From: Pontibacter chinhatensis
GTDB taxonomy: Bacteria; Bacteroidota; Bacteroidia; Cytophagales; Hymenobacteraceae
DNA: 64,000 nt
NCBI RefSeq assembly: GCF_900113285.1
Contig: NZ_FOOT01000006.1
Coordinates: 224,918 to 288,917 of the forward strand
Reading direction: 5' to 3'
Shown in pieces: positions 34,865-43,184 of the stretch. Made by a program: the position numbers and the translations under genes. Below the pieces are notes generated by a model, which had not been told where the DNA came from, did no database searches, and saw nothing but the letters and a program-made list of their open reading frames with translations. Position 1 is the first letter of the stretch; the number at the start of each line of letters is the position of its first letter.

Positions 34865-35527
34865 TTAATTGGCAAGCGTCTTTTTCTTTCTGTTGAGGTG
34901 GCTTTTGATTGCCCCCACAACGGGCGGGGCCATGGAAAGCACGATGATGGCCAGAATCAGCAGGGAAAAGTTGTCTTTTACCACCGGCATGTTGCCAAAC
35001 AGGTAGCCCATCATCGTGAAGAAGATTACCCACACCAGGGCACCTATCACGTTGAAGAACAGGAACCTTCTGTAGTCCATCTGCCCCACCCCCGCCACAA
35101 AGGGGGCAAAAGTGCGCACAATGGGCACAAAGCGGGCATAGATAATGGTGCGGCCGCCGTAGCGCTCGTAAAAGCGCTGGGTCTGGTCGATGTGAGAACG
35201 TCGCATGAACCAGTAATCGCGCAAGTAGATGCGGCTCCCGATTTTGGACCCTGTGTAATAGTTAAAGGAATCGCCGAGAATAGCCGCCACAATAAGCAAG
35301 CTTATCAGCAGAGGCAGACTCAGCTCCGAGGACGGAACCGCAGCAAGGGCACCTACCGCGAACAACAGCGAGTCGCCGGGCAGGAAGGGCGTCACCACCA
35401 GGCCCGTTTCGCAGAACACGATCAGAAACAGGATCAGGTAAATCCAGGTATGATACTCCCGCACCAGCTCCACCAGGTGCTGATCGATATGAAGTATAAA
35501 ATCTATTAAGAACCGGAGTATTTCCAT
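34865..35527 (-). CDS. DedA family membrane protein
   Basis: This 220-aa protein shows the DedA/VTT (SNARE-associated) signatures: [36 protein letters not shown] and the amphipathic [18 protein letters not shown] motif with the conserved Arg. DedA proteins are bacterial relatives of TMEM41B scramblases; some move undecaprenyl phosphate or phosphatidylethanolamine across the inner membrane and affect proton-motive force and antibiotic tolerance. About five to six helices are visible. The gene precedes the DAACS symporter by 31 bp, so both are likely one transcript. Confidence 0.93.
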   Translation of the reverse strand: MEILRFLIDFILHIDQHLVELVREYHTWIYLILFLIVFCETGLVVTPFLPGDSLLFAVGALAAVPSSELSLPLLISLLIVAAILGDSFNYYTGSKIGSRIYLRDYWFMRRSHIDQTQRFYERYGGRTIIYARFVPIVRTFAPFVAGVGQMDYRRFLFFNVIGALVWVIFFTMMGYLFGNMPVVKDNFSLLILAIIVLSMAPPVVGAIKSHLNRKKKTLAN

Positions 35528-35548
35528 TTTTAAGAAGCTTTAGAGGAG

Positions 35549-35619
35549 CGTTCGCCCTGCCTTCGGGCGCTGAGCAGGTATGGCAGCCGGCGCCTATTGG
35601 CCCCTACCACCATACCTGC
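35549..35619 (-). terminator. Hairpin region after tatA, possible terminator
   Basis: Two structures lie between tatA and dedA: CGCCC/GGGCG near 35551-35567, and a 10-bp inverted repeat GCAGGTATGG (35574-35583) / CCATACCTGC (35610-35619). Neither has a clear T run, so the function is uncertain. Confidence 0.35.
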
Positions 35620-35642
35620 AGCACTTCCAGCTTTACCGGCCT

Positions 35643-35858
35643 TTACTTTTTATCCTGGTTTTTGTCGTTTATCGAGTTTTCCAGGTCGCTTTTTATCTCG
35701 TTGGTGGCATCCTTAAACTCCCGGATGCCGCGCCCAAGGCCGCGTGCCAGTTCAGGAATGCGCTTGGCTCCGAAAAGCAACAGAATCGCGAAAAGAATGA
35801 GTACCATCTCGGTACCGCCAACGCCTCCTATGAAGGCGAAAATTGATGGGTAAGCCAT
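35643..35858 (-). CDS. tatA: Sec-independent protein translocase subunit TatA
   Basis: The 71-aa product has the TatA/TatE plan: one N-terminal helix (MVLILFAILLLFG), the FG hinge, an amphipathic helix (AKRIPELARGLGRGIREFKDA) and a short acidic/Lys tail. It forms the channel component for folded twin-arginine substrates. The ATG at 35858 gives a normal TatA length; a longer frame to 35993 adds an unlikely Cys/Arg-rich leader. The start overlaps a GTATAAGTAT motif run. tatC is not in the window. Confidence 0.93.
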   Translation of the reverse strand: MAYPSIFAFIGGVGGTEMVLILFAILLLFGAKRIPELARGLGRGIREFKDATNEIKSDLENSINDKNQDKK

Positions 35859-36209
35859 AAGTATAAGTATGGTTTTTAAGTGATAATATTTTAAGCAAGT
35901 ATAAAGGAGCTCCTCGCAGATATGCGTCAGAGCTGGGCTGCTTCTGCTTCTCCTGCAGCAAAAAACACCAGGAGCGTTTGCAGAAACGAGCACAAAGAGC
36001 AGCTATTTGCGGCACACAGGACCAGTATCGCTAATCCGATCAGCTGATTATCAACTGATAGATCGCACCTTCTCTGGTCGTTTTGCAGGCACCAACATTC
36101 CATACGGCAAGCACAGAGGCTGTATAACCTGCACCGCAATAGCAGAAAATGAGAATTAGCTTTATGTAACTACAGGCCTGTAGTCAGCACAAAAAAGGAG
36201 ATGGGGAAA
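35859..36209. other. Spacer between tatA and the secreted 127-aa gene
   Basis: About 350 bp without a supported gene or clear hairpin; it contains the probable tatA promoter and copies of AAGTATAA at ~35,860 and ~35,897. Nothing else was recognised. Confidence 0.4.
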
Positions 36210-36593
36210 CTAGGGAGCGTTAGGCTGAATGGTAGTAGGGAAAATTCTGTTCAGAAAGCTCTGTCCCGGTGCTCTGGCAGCATAAGGAGGAATTTTCTCA
36301 TCAGTGGGAGCCCGGAATGCCGTGAAGTTACCGAATACTTCGGCCTGCTGCGGCTTAACCGAGCCTGAGGAAGTGGTAGCATCCTCAGCCAGCTGCAAAT
36401 CTCCCATACTCAGCTCAGAGGTATCGGAGGTTTCTGATAAGGTCTCTCCCCGGGAGCTTACCTGGCTTTCAGGTGCACCCAGGGCATAGGCCTGGCTCCC
36501 CTGCCCGCAGAGCAAAAATGCCCAAAACAGTGAAAAAAGCAACACAAATTGCTTCGAAAGACAGGGTATGTTCTTGATAACAGGCATGGACAC
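36210..36593 (-). CDS. Secreted protein of 127 aa, unknown function
   Basis: Not recognised. It starts with a signal peptide (about residues 14-36: QFVLLFSLFWAFLLCGQGSQAYA) followed by a Ser/Glu/Thr-rich, low-complexity mature part with no predicted fold and a proline-containing end (FPTTIQPNAP). Two ATGs (MSMPV, third residue) are possible at the start. It stands alone, divergent from umuDC. It may be an exported surface or periplasmic factor; no function is suggested by the sequence. Confidence 0.55.
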   Translation of the reverse strand: MSMPVIKNIPCLSKQFVLLFSLFWAFLLCGQGSQAYALGAPESQVSSRGETLSETSDTSELSMGDLQLAEDATTSSGSVKPQQAEVFGNFTAFRAPTDEKIPPYAARAPGQSFLNRIFPTTIQPNAP

Positions 36594-36877
36594 TGCTACA
36601 AAAATAGCACATTTTACAACAATGCAGCACCGGAAAGATAATTTTTATCGCGCTTCTTCGGTAACATACAGCCTACCCTCTTCTTAAAACCAGCGCATAG
36701 GCTTATACTAACGGGTCAAATAGCCTCAGCAAACACAGGCAAGTCTCCTCTTGGATACACTGTGTTATCTTGCTCAGTCCGCCTTGCTCTCAGCAATTAA
36801 ACTAATATATTTAGCTTTTATCTACTTTAATTCCGTATTTGCTAACTATATTAGCACAACATAAAGTATAAATTGAT

Positions 36878-37342
36878 ATGTGCAGCGCAAAAATTGTCCC
36901 TATTGCATCGCATTTACTTGAGCCCCTTGACTTTGATTTACTGGGCGACATAGAGATACCCTTTTTCTACTCGTATGTAGAGTGCGGCTTTCCGAGCCCG
37001 AGCGATGATTACCTGGAGGACCGCATCGACCTGGGGAAATACCTGGTGCAGAACCCTACCTCCACCTTTATGATGCGCGTGAAAGGCTCCTCCATGGAAG
37101 AGGCTAACATCCACGACGGCGACATTCTAGTGATAGACAGGTCCCTGAAAGCAGCTGACGGGGTTCCGGTGGTGTGTTTTCTGAACGGGGAGTTTACTGT
37201 TAAGACCTTTAAGAAGGCTGGAGACAAGGCCTTTCTCATGCCAGCCAACCCCGCTTTTAAGCCTATAGAAGTAACCGAGGAGATGGACATGCGGGTGTGG
37301 GGCGTGGTGGTGTGGGTGCTACACAAACCTGTAAAGCTATGA
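36878..37342 (+). CDS. umuD: UmuD-like S24 self-cleaving peptidase, translesion polymerase V subunit
   Basis: The 154-aa protein is a LexA/UmuD peptidase S24 family member. The expected autocleavage region reads [12 protein letters not shown] near residue 29-40 (UmuD cuts at a Cys-Gly bond), the catalytic serine is in [11 protein letters not shown], and the general-base lysine in TVKTFKK. After RecA-stimulated cleavage, UmuD' would join UmuC as Pol V. It begins with ATG just after AAAGTATAAATTGAT and overlaps umuC by 4 bp (ATGA), the normal coupled operon. A LexA operator was not recognised upstream. Confidence 0.92.
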   Translation: MCSAKIVPIASHLLEPLDFDLLGDIEIPFFYSYVECGFPSPSDDYLEDRIDLGKYLVQNPTSTFMMRVKGSSMEEANIHDGDILVIDRSLKAADGVPVVCFLNGEFTVKTFKKAGDKAFLMPANPAFKPIEVTEEMDMRVWGVVVWVLHKPVKL

Positions 37343-38613
37343 CATCGCTTTTTGCCCTGTGCGACTGCAACAACTTCTACGCCTCCTGCGAGCGGGTATT
37401 CGACCCCTCGCTGGAGGGCAAGCCGGTGGTGGTGCTCAGCAACAACGACGGCTGCGTGATTGCGCGCAGCAGCGAGGCAAAGGCCCTGGGCATTCCGATG
37501 GGCGAGCCATACTTTAAGATCAGAAACCTGGCCGAGCACGGGCTGGTGCATGTCTTTTCCTCCAACTACGTGCTGTATGGCGACATGAGCAACCGGGTTA
37601 TGCAGACGCTGTCGCTGTTTACACCCAACGTGGAAGTATACTCTATTGACGAATGCTTTCTGGACCTTGGCGCCCTGTACGGGGTGGACCTTCCCTCCTA
37701 CGCCAAGACAATAAAGCGCACGGTGCAGCAGTGGACGGGTATCCCGGTGAGCCTGGGCGTGGCCCCCACCAAGGCGCTGGCCAAGATAGCCAACCGGCTC
37801 TCCAAGAAATCGGTAAAGGCGGGCGGGGTGCTGGTGCTAACCGAGCCGCGCCATATTCAGAAAGCCCTGGAGGCAACTAAAATTGAGGATGTGTGGGGCA
37901 TCGGCAGGCAATACGCCAAGTTCCTGAAAAAGCATAACATACATACAGCACTCGACTTTGCGAACCTGCCGGAGAGCTGGGTAAAGCAACACATGACCAT
38001 TGTCGGGTTGCGGCTGCAGAAAGAGTTAAAGGGCGAACCCTGCCTGGAGCTGGAGGAGGCGCTACCGGCCAAGAAAGGCATTTGCACCTCCAGGAGCTTT
38101 GGAAAGAAGATAACAACCCTGGATGAACTGCAGGAAGCCACCGCCTCCTACGCCGCTAAATGCGCCAGAAAGCTACGGCAGCAGAAAAGCTGCGCCAGGC
38201 TGGTGACCGTTTTCGTTACCACCAACACCTTCTCCGAGCACGACAGGCAATACTACAACAGCAAAACCATTTGCCTGCCCGTGGCCACTAACTCAGACAT
38301 GGAGCTGATCCACTATGCCGGTATCGCCCTGAAGGAAATTTACAGGGAGGGCTACTGGTTCAAGAAGTCGGGGGTTATCGTGACCGAGATAGTGCCGGAG
38401 CGCCAGGTACAGCTTAACCTGCTAGATACCGTGGACAGGGAAAAGCATGGCAGGCTGATGGAGGCTGTCGACGGCCTCACCGACAGGTTTGGCAGGGGAA
38501 AAGTATGGGTGGCGGCGCAGGGAGTTGACAACTCGTGGCAGCTCAAGAGTGAGTTTAAATCGCCTAGCTATACTACCCGGCTGAGCGAGATACAGACAGT
38601 GTACGCCAGATAA
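37339..38613 (+). CDS. umuC: UmuC-like Y-family DNA polymerase (Pol V catalytic subunit)
   Basis: The 424-aa product starts at the ATG that overlaps the umuD stop. Y-family signatures are clear: [15 protein letters not shown] with the first metal-binding Asp, [18 protein letters not shown], and [10 protein letters not shown] with the catalytic Asp-Glu. The [20 protein letters not shown] thumb helices and the C-terminal little-finger domain (IMS_C-like) follow. It carries out error-prone translesion synthesis. Beta-clamp binding near the C-terminus (QLNLLDTV) resembles the clamp-binding motif. Confidence 0.95.
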   Translation: MTSLFALCDCNNFYASCERVFDPSLEGKPVVVLSNNDGCVIARSSEAKALGIPMGEPYFKIRNLAEHGLVHVFSSNYVLYGDMSNRVMQTLSLFTPNVEVYSIDECFLDLGALYGVDLPSYAKTIKRTVQQWTGIPVSLGVAPTKALAKIANRLSKKSVKAGGVLVLTEPRHIQKALEATKIEDVWGIGRQYAKFLKKHNIHTALDFANLPESWVKQHMTIVGLRLQKELKGEPCLELEEALPAKKGICTSRSFGKKITTLDELQEATASYAAKCARKLRQQKSCARLVTVFVTTNTFSEHDRQYYNSKTICLPVATNSDMELIHYAGIALKEIYREGYWFKKSGVIVTEIVPERQVQLNLLDTVDREKHGRLMEAVDGLTDRFGRGKVWVAAQGVDNSWQLKSEFKSPSYTTRLSEIQTVYAR

Positions 38614-38819
38614 GCCTTGGTGGCAACTCCCTGAAGCTGGCAGGTAACGCCTGTTAGTATCAGAACCACCGGATAAGGCTTTCTGAGAGGCGTTATAGTT
38701 AGCATTTAGTGACGAATCAAAAACAATCCCGTTTTTGTAAGCTTTTTATCGTATATTGTAAAAAATATTGAACGTATATGCCTGCCAGAATGTCGTAGGT
38801 ATATAATAAACAAAACAAC
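38614..38819 (+). promoter_or_regulatory. Long leader/promoter of the cold-shock gene
   Basis: About 205 bp separate umuC from the small cold-shock gene. Near the umuC end, AACGCCT (~38648) pairs with AGGCGTT (~38690) with a long loop, a weak terminator. Further on, TTTTTG (~38733) and TATATTGT (~38753) resemble a Bacteroidota promoter, leaving a long 5' leader of the kind seen on cold-shock mRNAs. No precise fold is claimed. Confidence 0.3.
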
Positions 38820-39011
38820 ATGAATAAAGGAACAGTAAAATTCTTCAATGACACGAAAGGCTTCGGGTTCATTAAGGATGCAGATTCAAATCAAGAGTAT
38901 TTCGTACACGTATCTGGTCTGATACATGAAATCCAGCAGAACGACGAAGTGACTTTTGATCTTCAGGATGGTAAGAAAGGACTGAACGCAGTAAATGTAA
39001 AGCGCGTTTAG
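38820..39011 (+). CDS. Cold-shock domain protein (63 aa)
   Basis: The protein is a single cold-shock domain: GTVKFFNDTKGFGFIKD contains RNP1 (KGFGFI) and EYFVHVSGL is RNP2-like (F-V-H), so it should bind single-stranded RNA/DNA as an RNA chaperone. Length is normal for CspA types. The terminator at 39032-39060 follows directly. A second, longer cold-shock protein lies 380 bp downstream. Confidence 0.94.
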   Translation: MNKGTVKFFNDTKGFGFIKDADSNQEYFVHVSGLIHEIQQNDEVTFDLQDGKKGLNAVNVKRV

Positions 39012-39031
39012 TTTAGCAGATATCCCATAGG

Positions 39032-39060
39032 AAAAGCCTTACATGATGTAAGGCTTTTTT
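39032..39060 (+). terminator. Rho-independent terminator after the small cold-shock gene
   Basis: AAAAGCCTTAC (39032-39042) pairs with GTAAGGCTTTT (39048-39058), loop of five, followed by TT. Confidence 0.9.
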
Positions 39061-39113
39061 ATTGCGCCCGGAAACAGACAAGCCATGGGCAGATTTAGAG
39101 AACAGCAGCCAAG

Positions 39114-39341
39114 ATGAACAGAAAGTATATTGTTGACACAGTAACGCGGGAATACCTGTGCGTGGCACATCAAAAGGGACGGGAATGGTCTCCTATTAAC
39201 CAGGATTCTCTTACGAGCTTCATGGACACCCGCGAGAGCAAAAGCGCTCCGGAAAAGGAGTTACTGTCAGGCGAGTTTAACGACAACGCCTTCTTCGAGA
39301 AGTGGATACGCAACGGAACAAATTTCCTGTTTCGTTACTAA
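39114..39341 (+). CDS. Small protein of 75 aa, unknown function
   Basis: Not recognised. Starts MNRKYIVDTVTREYLCV, is soluble and charged, and ends with an aromatic stretch (GTNFLFRY). It lies between the two cold-shock genes, after the first one's terminator, with codon usage similar to its neighbours, which supports a real gene. It is followed by a cluster of AAGTATAA motifs (39362-39400) before the next gene. Confidence 0.55.
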   Translation: MNRKYIVDTVTREYLCVAHQKGREWSPINQDSLTSFMDTRESKSAPEKELLSGEFNDNAFFEKWIRNGTNFLFRY

Positions 39342-39394
39342 GCATCTCAGGGGAGATAAAATAAGTATAAAGTATAAACCAGTATAAAGAAAGT

Positions 39395-39850
39395 ATGGGT
39401 AGATCACAGGAAACCTTCAGCAAGAAAGAGAAAGAGAAAAAACGAAAAAAGAAGAAAGAGGATAAAGAGTCTAAACGCGAGGAGCGCAGAACCAATTCCA
39501 GCAAGGGAAAGGGTCTGGATGCTATGTTGGCCTACATCGACGATGATGGCAATATCACCTCTACGCCCCCGGATCCGAAGAAAAAGAAAGTAGTAAAGCA
39601 AGAGGATATCCAGATAGGGGTGCCGAAGCAGGAGGACCCTGATCCGGCAGACCTGATCCGCAAGGGTACTGTAACCCATTTCAATTCGTCAAAGGGCTAT
39701 GGCTTTATCAAAGACCATGAATCCCAGGAAAGTATTTTTGTCCATCAGAACGAGCTGACCAGCCCGATAAAAGAAAATGACAAAGTTACTTTTGAGATTG
39801 AGAAGGGGCCAAAGGGCTTCATTGCTGTCAATGTAAAGACTGTGGTGTAA
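39395..39850 (+). CDS. Cold-shock domain protein with Lys-rich N-terminal extension (151 aa)
   Basis: Residues 1-40 are an extremely basic coiled segment (KKEKEKKRKKKKEDKESKREE), residues 40-85 a polar linker with DPKKKKVV, and residues 88-151 a cold-shock domain (GTVTHFNSSKGYGFIKD with RNP1 KGYGFI, and SIFVHQNEL as RNP2-like). This architecture is common in Bacteroidota and likely binds RNA with added affinity from the basic tail. It shares the fold with the 63-aa protein upstream, but the extension makes it a distinct paralogue. An imperfect GC hairpin at ~39895-39945 may terminate it. Confidence 0.9.
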   Translation: MGRSQETFSKKEKEKKRKKKKEDKESKREERRTNSSKGKGLDAMLAYIDDDGNITSTPPDPKKKKVVKQEDIQIGVPKQEDPDPADLIRKGTVTHFNSSKGYGFIKDHESQESIFVHQNELTSPIKENDKVTFEIEKGPKGFIAVNVKTVV

Positions 39851-39970
39851 GCCACGGCGACAAATAGCAGCCCGGTATAGTTGGAAAAGAGCAAATGGCG
39901 AAGGCGAGTTTACAAACCTCTACTTTTAAATAGTCGCCTTGCCATTCGCCTTATAGAGCAACGCACCCGG

Positions 39971-40552
39971 CTAAAATTCGCCCTGATGCACAAAAGGGTA
40001 ACACCAGAGCAGCGCCGTTAAGGTTACTGCCTTAAACCAGGCATTATGCATGCCCTCCACGTCCTGCGGGGAATCTCCCTTCTTAACCAGGAAATCTTTT
40101 ATAGTAGCGGTGATGGGATAGATGAATGCCACAATGTACCGGAAGTGTATGATGGGGACCGAATCCACCTTGTCGGTCTTGTTCTTTTTGGTAGTGTGAT
40201 GCCTCTTGGCGATTTCGTACTGATAGTCAAGCCATGTCTGGTCGTAGGGGCGGTTGCACAGGTCCAGCACCCATTGCTTGAACCTTTCTCTTACCGCGGC
40301 GAGATAATGCTCGCTCGGCTTGCCATCCACCGTGAAGTAGTGTAGCAAATGCTCCTGGCTGCCCACATAGTTATACCACAGATCCAGCACCTGGTCCGTC
40401 TGATCCTGCAGCACCTTGCCCGCCATATTCAGATACCGCTCGTCGTCTTTACTCCATAGAAGCGTTTTCTTCAGCAGTTCCAGGTCCTGCATCGTAACAG
40501 GGGACTTATCCAGCGCCGAATCCCCGTAACTGTATCCTTTGATTTGTTCCAT
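39971..40552 (-). CDS. Protoglobin-like heme sensor/binding protein
   Basis: The 193-aa product matches stand-alone protoglobins (PF11563): an N-terminal helix-rich region with WSKDDERYLNMAGKVL, the globin helices, and IAKRHHTTKKN carrying the expected proximal histidine near residue 119. Protoglobins bind O2, CO or NO in a heme pocket; stand-alone ones have unknown physiological tasks. It ends before a spacer containing a 13-bp inverted repeat and starts near the cold-shock genes' end, convergent with them. Confidence 0.85.
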   Translation of the reverse strand: MEQIKGYSYGDSALDKSPVTMQDLELLKKTLLWSKDDERYLNMAGKVLQDQTDQVLDLWYNYVGSQEHLLHYFTVDGKPSEHYLAAVRERFKQWVLDLCNRPYDQTWLDYQYEIAKRHHTTKKNKTDKVDSVPIIHFRYIVAFIYPITATIKDFLVKKGDSPQDVEGMHNAWFKAVTLTALLWCYPFVHQGEF

Positions 40553-40638
40553 GATATGCGATAAATAAATACACCTTATACAGCATTCTTTATCTCTACG
40601 CGATATCTCTCGTGCCTGCCCTCAAATTGCAGTATAAC

Positions 40639-40691
40639 AAGTGAAGGGGCACGAACCACGAGTAAACCCCTTGCTTCATGCCCCTTCACTT
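40639..40691. terminator. Inverted repeat, 13-bp arms, between protoglobin and 64-aa gene
   Basis: AAGTGAAGGGGCA (40639-40651) and TGCCCCTTCACTT (40679-40691) are perfect complements with a 27-nt loop. It lies downstream of the minus-strand 64-aa gene; a terminator is possible but the loop is long and there is no good T run. A weaker repeat element is the alternative. Confidence 0.4.
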
Positions 40692-40736
40692 CTGAATCCT
40701 GTCGTTTATTTCATCACTGCGCATAGGCTGCCTCCC

Positions 40737-40931
40737 CTACTCCTCAAACCCTTCCCGGAAGCCCTTCAGATGCGCATAGCAGACGGGGCTGCTAAATTCA
40801 GGGGAAGCTTCTGCAAAAGAAGCGGGCTGTGCATTGACTTGTTTCAACTTATACAGTGGCACCAGTTTCAGTACTTTCCCGGAGAGAGCTTTACCGGCAA
40901 CCTGGCGTGGGAACAAAGGCAAGTGCAGCAT
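40737..40931 (-). CDS. Small protein of up to 64 aa, unknown function
   Basis: The C-terminal part has SFAEASPEFSSPVCYAHL and an acidic REGFEE end that look like a real, conserved type of small Bacteroidota protein rather than a chance frame. The start is unclear; the ATG at 40931 is given, but a GTG about 22 codons further in (VPLYKLKQV) would give a ~42-aa protein. It follows the DUF779 gene by ~45 bp on the same strand, so it may belong to the aldehyde dehydrogenase operon. The function is unknown. Confidence 0.45.
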   Translation of the reverse strand: MLHLPLFPRQVAGKALSGKVLKLVPLYKLKQVNAQPASFAEASPEFSSPVCYAHLKGFREGFEE

Positions 40932-40976
40932 ACTTAGGTCTGTTTATACTTGTTAAATATACGCAAGACAGGCTAG

Positions 40977-41327
40977 CTATACTACTCCGCCATCCTCCCT
41001 CGCGATTAGCGCATGCGTTGTTACGCTAAACGCCATACCCAGCACAGTTTCCAGCGAGAAGCCGCCACCCATGCCGGGGGCCGCATCCAATAGCAGTTGG
41101 GAGTGCTCATAGTACTGGTGCTGCTCTTCCGACAGGTAAAACTCACAGCCTTCCACCTCCCCAATCAGCACGTCGCGGGAGCCGGGTTTATACTCACCTT
41201 TCTCATAGCACATGGGCTGCGATCCTTCGCAGCAGCCACCACTCATGTAAAACATCAGCTCGCCGTAGCGCTCCTTCAGCTGCCCAATCACTTCTTTTGC
41301 TTTTTCAGTTGCTATTATCTTTTCCAT
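40977..41327 (-). CDS. DUF779 protein associated with aldehyde dehydrogenase
   Basis: The 116-aa protein matches DUF779 (PF05610): FYMSGGCCEGSQPMCYEKGEY with a vicinal Cys pair and further Cys, then GCEFYLSEEQHQYYEHSQL. Members are typically encoded next to ExaC/AcoD-type acetaldehyde dehydrogenases, as here, and conserved cysteines suggest metal or redox chemistry; no activity is established. It lies 75 bp downstream of the dehydrogenase, separated by a terminator-like hairpin (41351-41379), so its level may be set by read-through. Confidence 0.9.
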   Translation of the reverse strand: MEKIIATEKAKEVIGQLKERYGELMFYMSGGCCEGSQPMCYEKGEYKPGSRDVLIGEVEGCEFYLSEEQHQYYEHSQLLLDAAPGMGGGFSLETVLGMAFSVTTHALIAREDGGVV

Positions 41328-41342
41328 ACTTCTGTTTTAGTT

Positions 41343-41379
41343 TTAAATAAAAATCACCTGGGGAGGCCCCAGGTGATTT
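41343..41379 (-). terminator. Terminator/attenuator between aldehyde dehydrogenase and DUF779 gene
   Basis: AAATCACCTGGGG (41351-41363) pairs perfectly with CCCCAGGTGATTT (41367-41379), loop of three; on the minus strand TTTTTATTT follows. It sits 24 bp after the dehydrogenase stop, before the DUF779 start. Confidence 0.85.
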
Positions 41380-41402
41380 CAGGATAAATGACATACTTTG
41401 GA

Positions 41403-42959
41403 TTAAAAGAAGCCTTGCTTCTTCTTGTCGTAGGAAATGAGCATGTTCTTGGTCTGGCGATAATGGTCGAGCATCATCTTGTGGTTCTCCCTGCCGTAAC
41501 CCGACTGCTTGTAGCCTCCAAACGGCGCGTGCGCCGGGTAAGTGTGGTACTGGTTCACCCACACACGGCCTGCCTGTATGGCTCTTGGCACCTGGTACAT
41601 TTCGTGCGCGTCACGTGTCCAGACGCCGGCGCCTAGTCCGTAGATGGTATCATTGGCAATCTCAATGGCTTCCTCAGTCGTCTTAAATGTGGTCAGTGCC
41701 ACCACCGGGCCAAAGATCTCCTCCTGGAACACGCGCATTTTGTTGTGGCCTTTCAGGATGGTTGGCTGGATGTAGTAACCGTTAGCCAATTCTCCTTCCA
41801 ACTTCTGCGCCTCGCCGCCTACCAGTACTTCGGCTCCTTCTTCTTTACCAATCTCGATATAGTTGAGAATCTTCTCGTACTGCGGTTTCGACACCTGCGC
41901 GCCAATCATCGTCTCGCCATCCAGCGGGTTTCCGGCTTTGATGGCTTTCACACGTTCAAGCACGCGGGCCGTAAAGGCGTCGGCTATACTTTCGTGCACC
42001 AATAGTCGGGTTGGTGCGGAACAAATCTCACCTTGGTTCAGGGCGAAGAACGCTGCTCCTTCCAGGGCTTTATCAAAGAACTCGTCATCGGCGTCCATCA
42101 CAGACGGGAAGAAGATGTTCGGAGACTTGCCGCCCAGTTCCATGGTGGAAGGAATGATGTTTTCGGAGGCGTACTGCATAATCAGTTTACCTGTCGCCGT
42201 GGAGCCGGTAAACGCAATCTTGCTGATTCTTGGGGAAGTACCCAGTGCTTTGCCCACCTCGGCGCCGAAACCGTTCACCACGTTCAGCACACCGTCTGGT
42301 AAAATGTCACCGATCAGCTCCATCAGGGCCAGGATACTCGTTGGGGTTTGCTCTGCTGGTTTCAGGACAATCGTGTTACCGGCAGCAAGCGCCGGAGCAA
42401 TTTTCCAGGCGGCCATCAGCAGCGGGAAGTTCCAGGGAATAATCTGCCCTACCACCCCAATCGGCTCGTGCAATACAATGCTCACCGTGTTTTCGTCGTG
42501 CTCCGAAACACCGCCTTCCTCTGCACGGATCACGCCGGCAAAATAGCGAAAGTGGTCGATCACGAGCGGCAGGTCTGCTGCGCGTGTCTCCCGGATCGGC
42601 TTACCGTTGTCGATGGTGTCAACCGTAGCCAAGTATTCCAGATTGTCTTCAATGGTTTGGGCCACGCGAAGCAGCGTGTTGCTGCGGTCCTTGGCTGATG
42701 TCTTGCTCCATTTTGGGAAGGCCTCATGTGCTGCGTCCAGCGCCAGTTCCACGTCCTCCTTGGTAGAACGGGCTGCCTGCGCAAAAACTTTCCCGTTGAT
42801 GGGCGAAATGTTATCAAAATACTCCCCCTTCACTGGTGGGACAAATCGGCCGCCAATGAAGTTATCGCGTGGCAACTCTTTCCCTTTCAGCTGTGGAAAC
42901 TTGTATAATTTCTTTTCGGCTTTTCCGTTCTCAATAATTGATTCTACTGCTGTGCTCAT
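41403..42959 (-). CDS. NAD-dependent aldehyde dehydrogenase (ExaC/AcoD acetaldehyde type)
   Basis: The 518-aa protein is a class 3/9-type aldehyde dehydrogenase oxidising acetaldehyde or similar aldehydes. Signatures: [20 protein letters not shown] (cofactor binding), [21 protein letters not shown] with the general-base Glu, and [11 protein letters not shown] with the catalytic Cys (position ~312). The pairing with DUF779 is typical of the ExaC/AcoD subgroup. A promoter with TAAATTTG lies at 43017-43024, and a divergent AraC-type regulator starts at 43185, so inducible expression by the aldehyde or a precursor alcohol is likely. Confidence 0.93.
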   Translation of the reverse strand: MSTAVESIIENGKAEKKLYKFPQLKGKELPRDNFIGGRFVPPVKGEYFDNISPINGKVFAQAARSTKEDVELALDAAHEAFPKWSKTSAKDRSNTLLRVAQTIEDNLEYLATVDTIDNGKPIRETRAADLPLVIDHFRYFAGVIRAEEGGVSEHDENTVSIVLHEPIGVVGQIIPWNFPLLMAAWKIAPALAAGNTIVLKPAEQTPTSILALMELIGDILPDGVLNVVNGFGAEVGKALGTSPRISKIAFTGSTATGKLIMQYASENIIPSTMELGGKSPNIFFPSVMDADDEFFDKALEGAAFFALNQGEICSAPTRLLVHESIADAFTARVLERVKAIKAGNPLDGETMIGAQVSKPQYEKILNYIEIGKEEGAEVLVGGEAQKLEGELANGYYIQPTILKGHNKMRVFQEEIFGPVVALTTFKTTEEAIEIANDTIYGLGAGVWTRDAHEMYQVPRAIQAGRVWVNQYHTYPAHAPFGGYKQSGYGRENHKMMLDHYRQTKNMLISYDKKKQGFF

Positions 42960-43016
42960 AATTTTATTTCTTTAAATGGTTAAAAATGTAACTTGTAACT
43001 GTCTGTGCATCTGTTA

Positions 43017-43024
43017 CAAATTTA
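43017..43024 (-). promoter_or_regulatory. Candidate -7 box of the aldehyde dehydrogenase promoter
   Basis: On the minus strand the sequence reads TAAATTTG, matching the Bacteroidota sigma factor -7 consensus TAnnTTTG, 58 bp before the start codon. A TTGG lies about 15-16 bp further upstream as a weak -33 candidate. Confidence 0.4.
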
Positions 43025-43184
43025 CAACAACACCAGGCACCAAGGGTAGTACAGACTTCCAACAAAGTAGGACAAAAGGGAAATATCCAGGAAACCACAA
43101 AGTATGATTTCATAGTATAGCAGGTATGAGAAAGCTAGTAGAAGCAACTCGGAAAGTATAAATCTGCTCAACTAAGCACAGCCA

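Noticed and set aside
39395..39470. Low-complexity Lys codon run as a possible frameshift or artefact
   Set aside because: Basic extensions of this kind are normal for Bacteroidota cold-shock paralogues and the frame continues into an intact domain.
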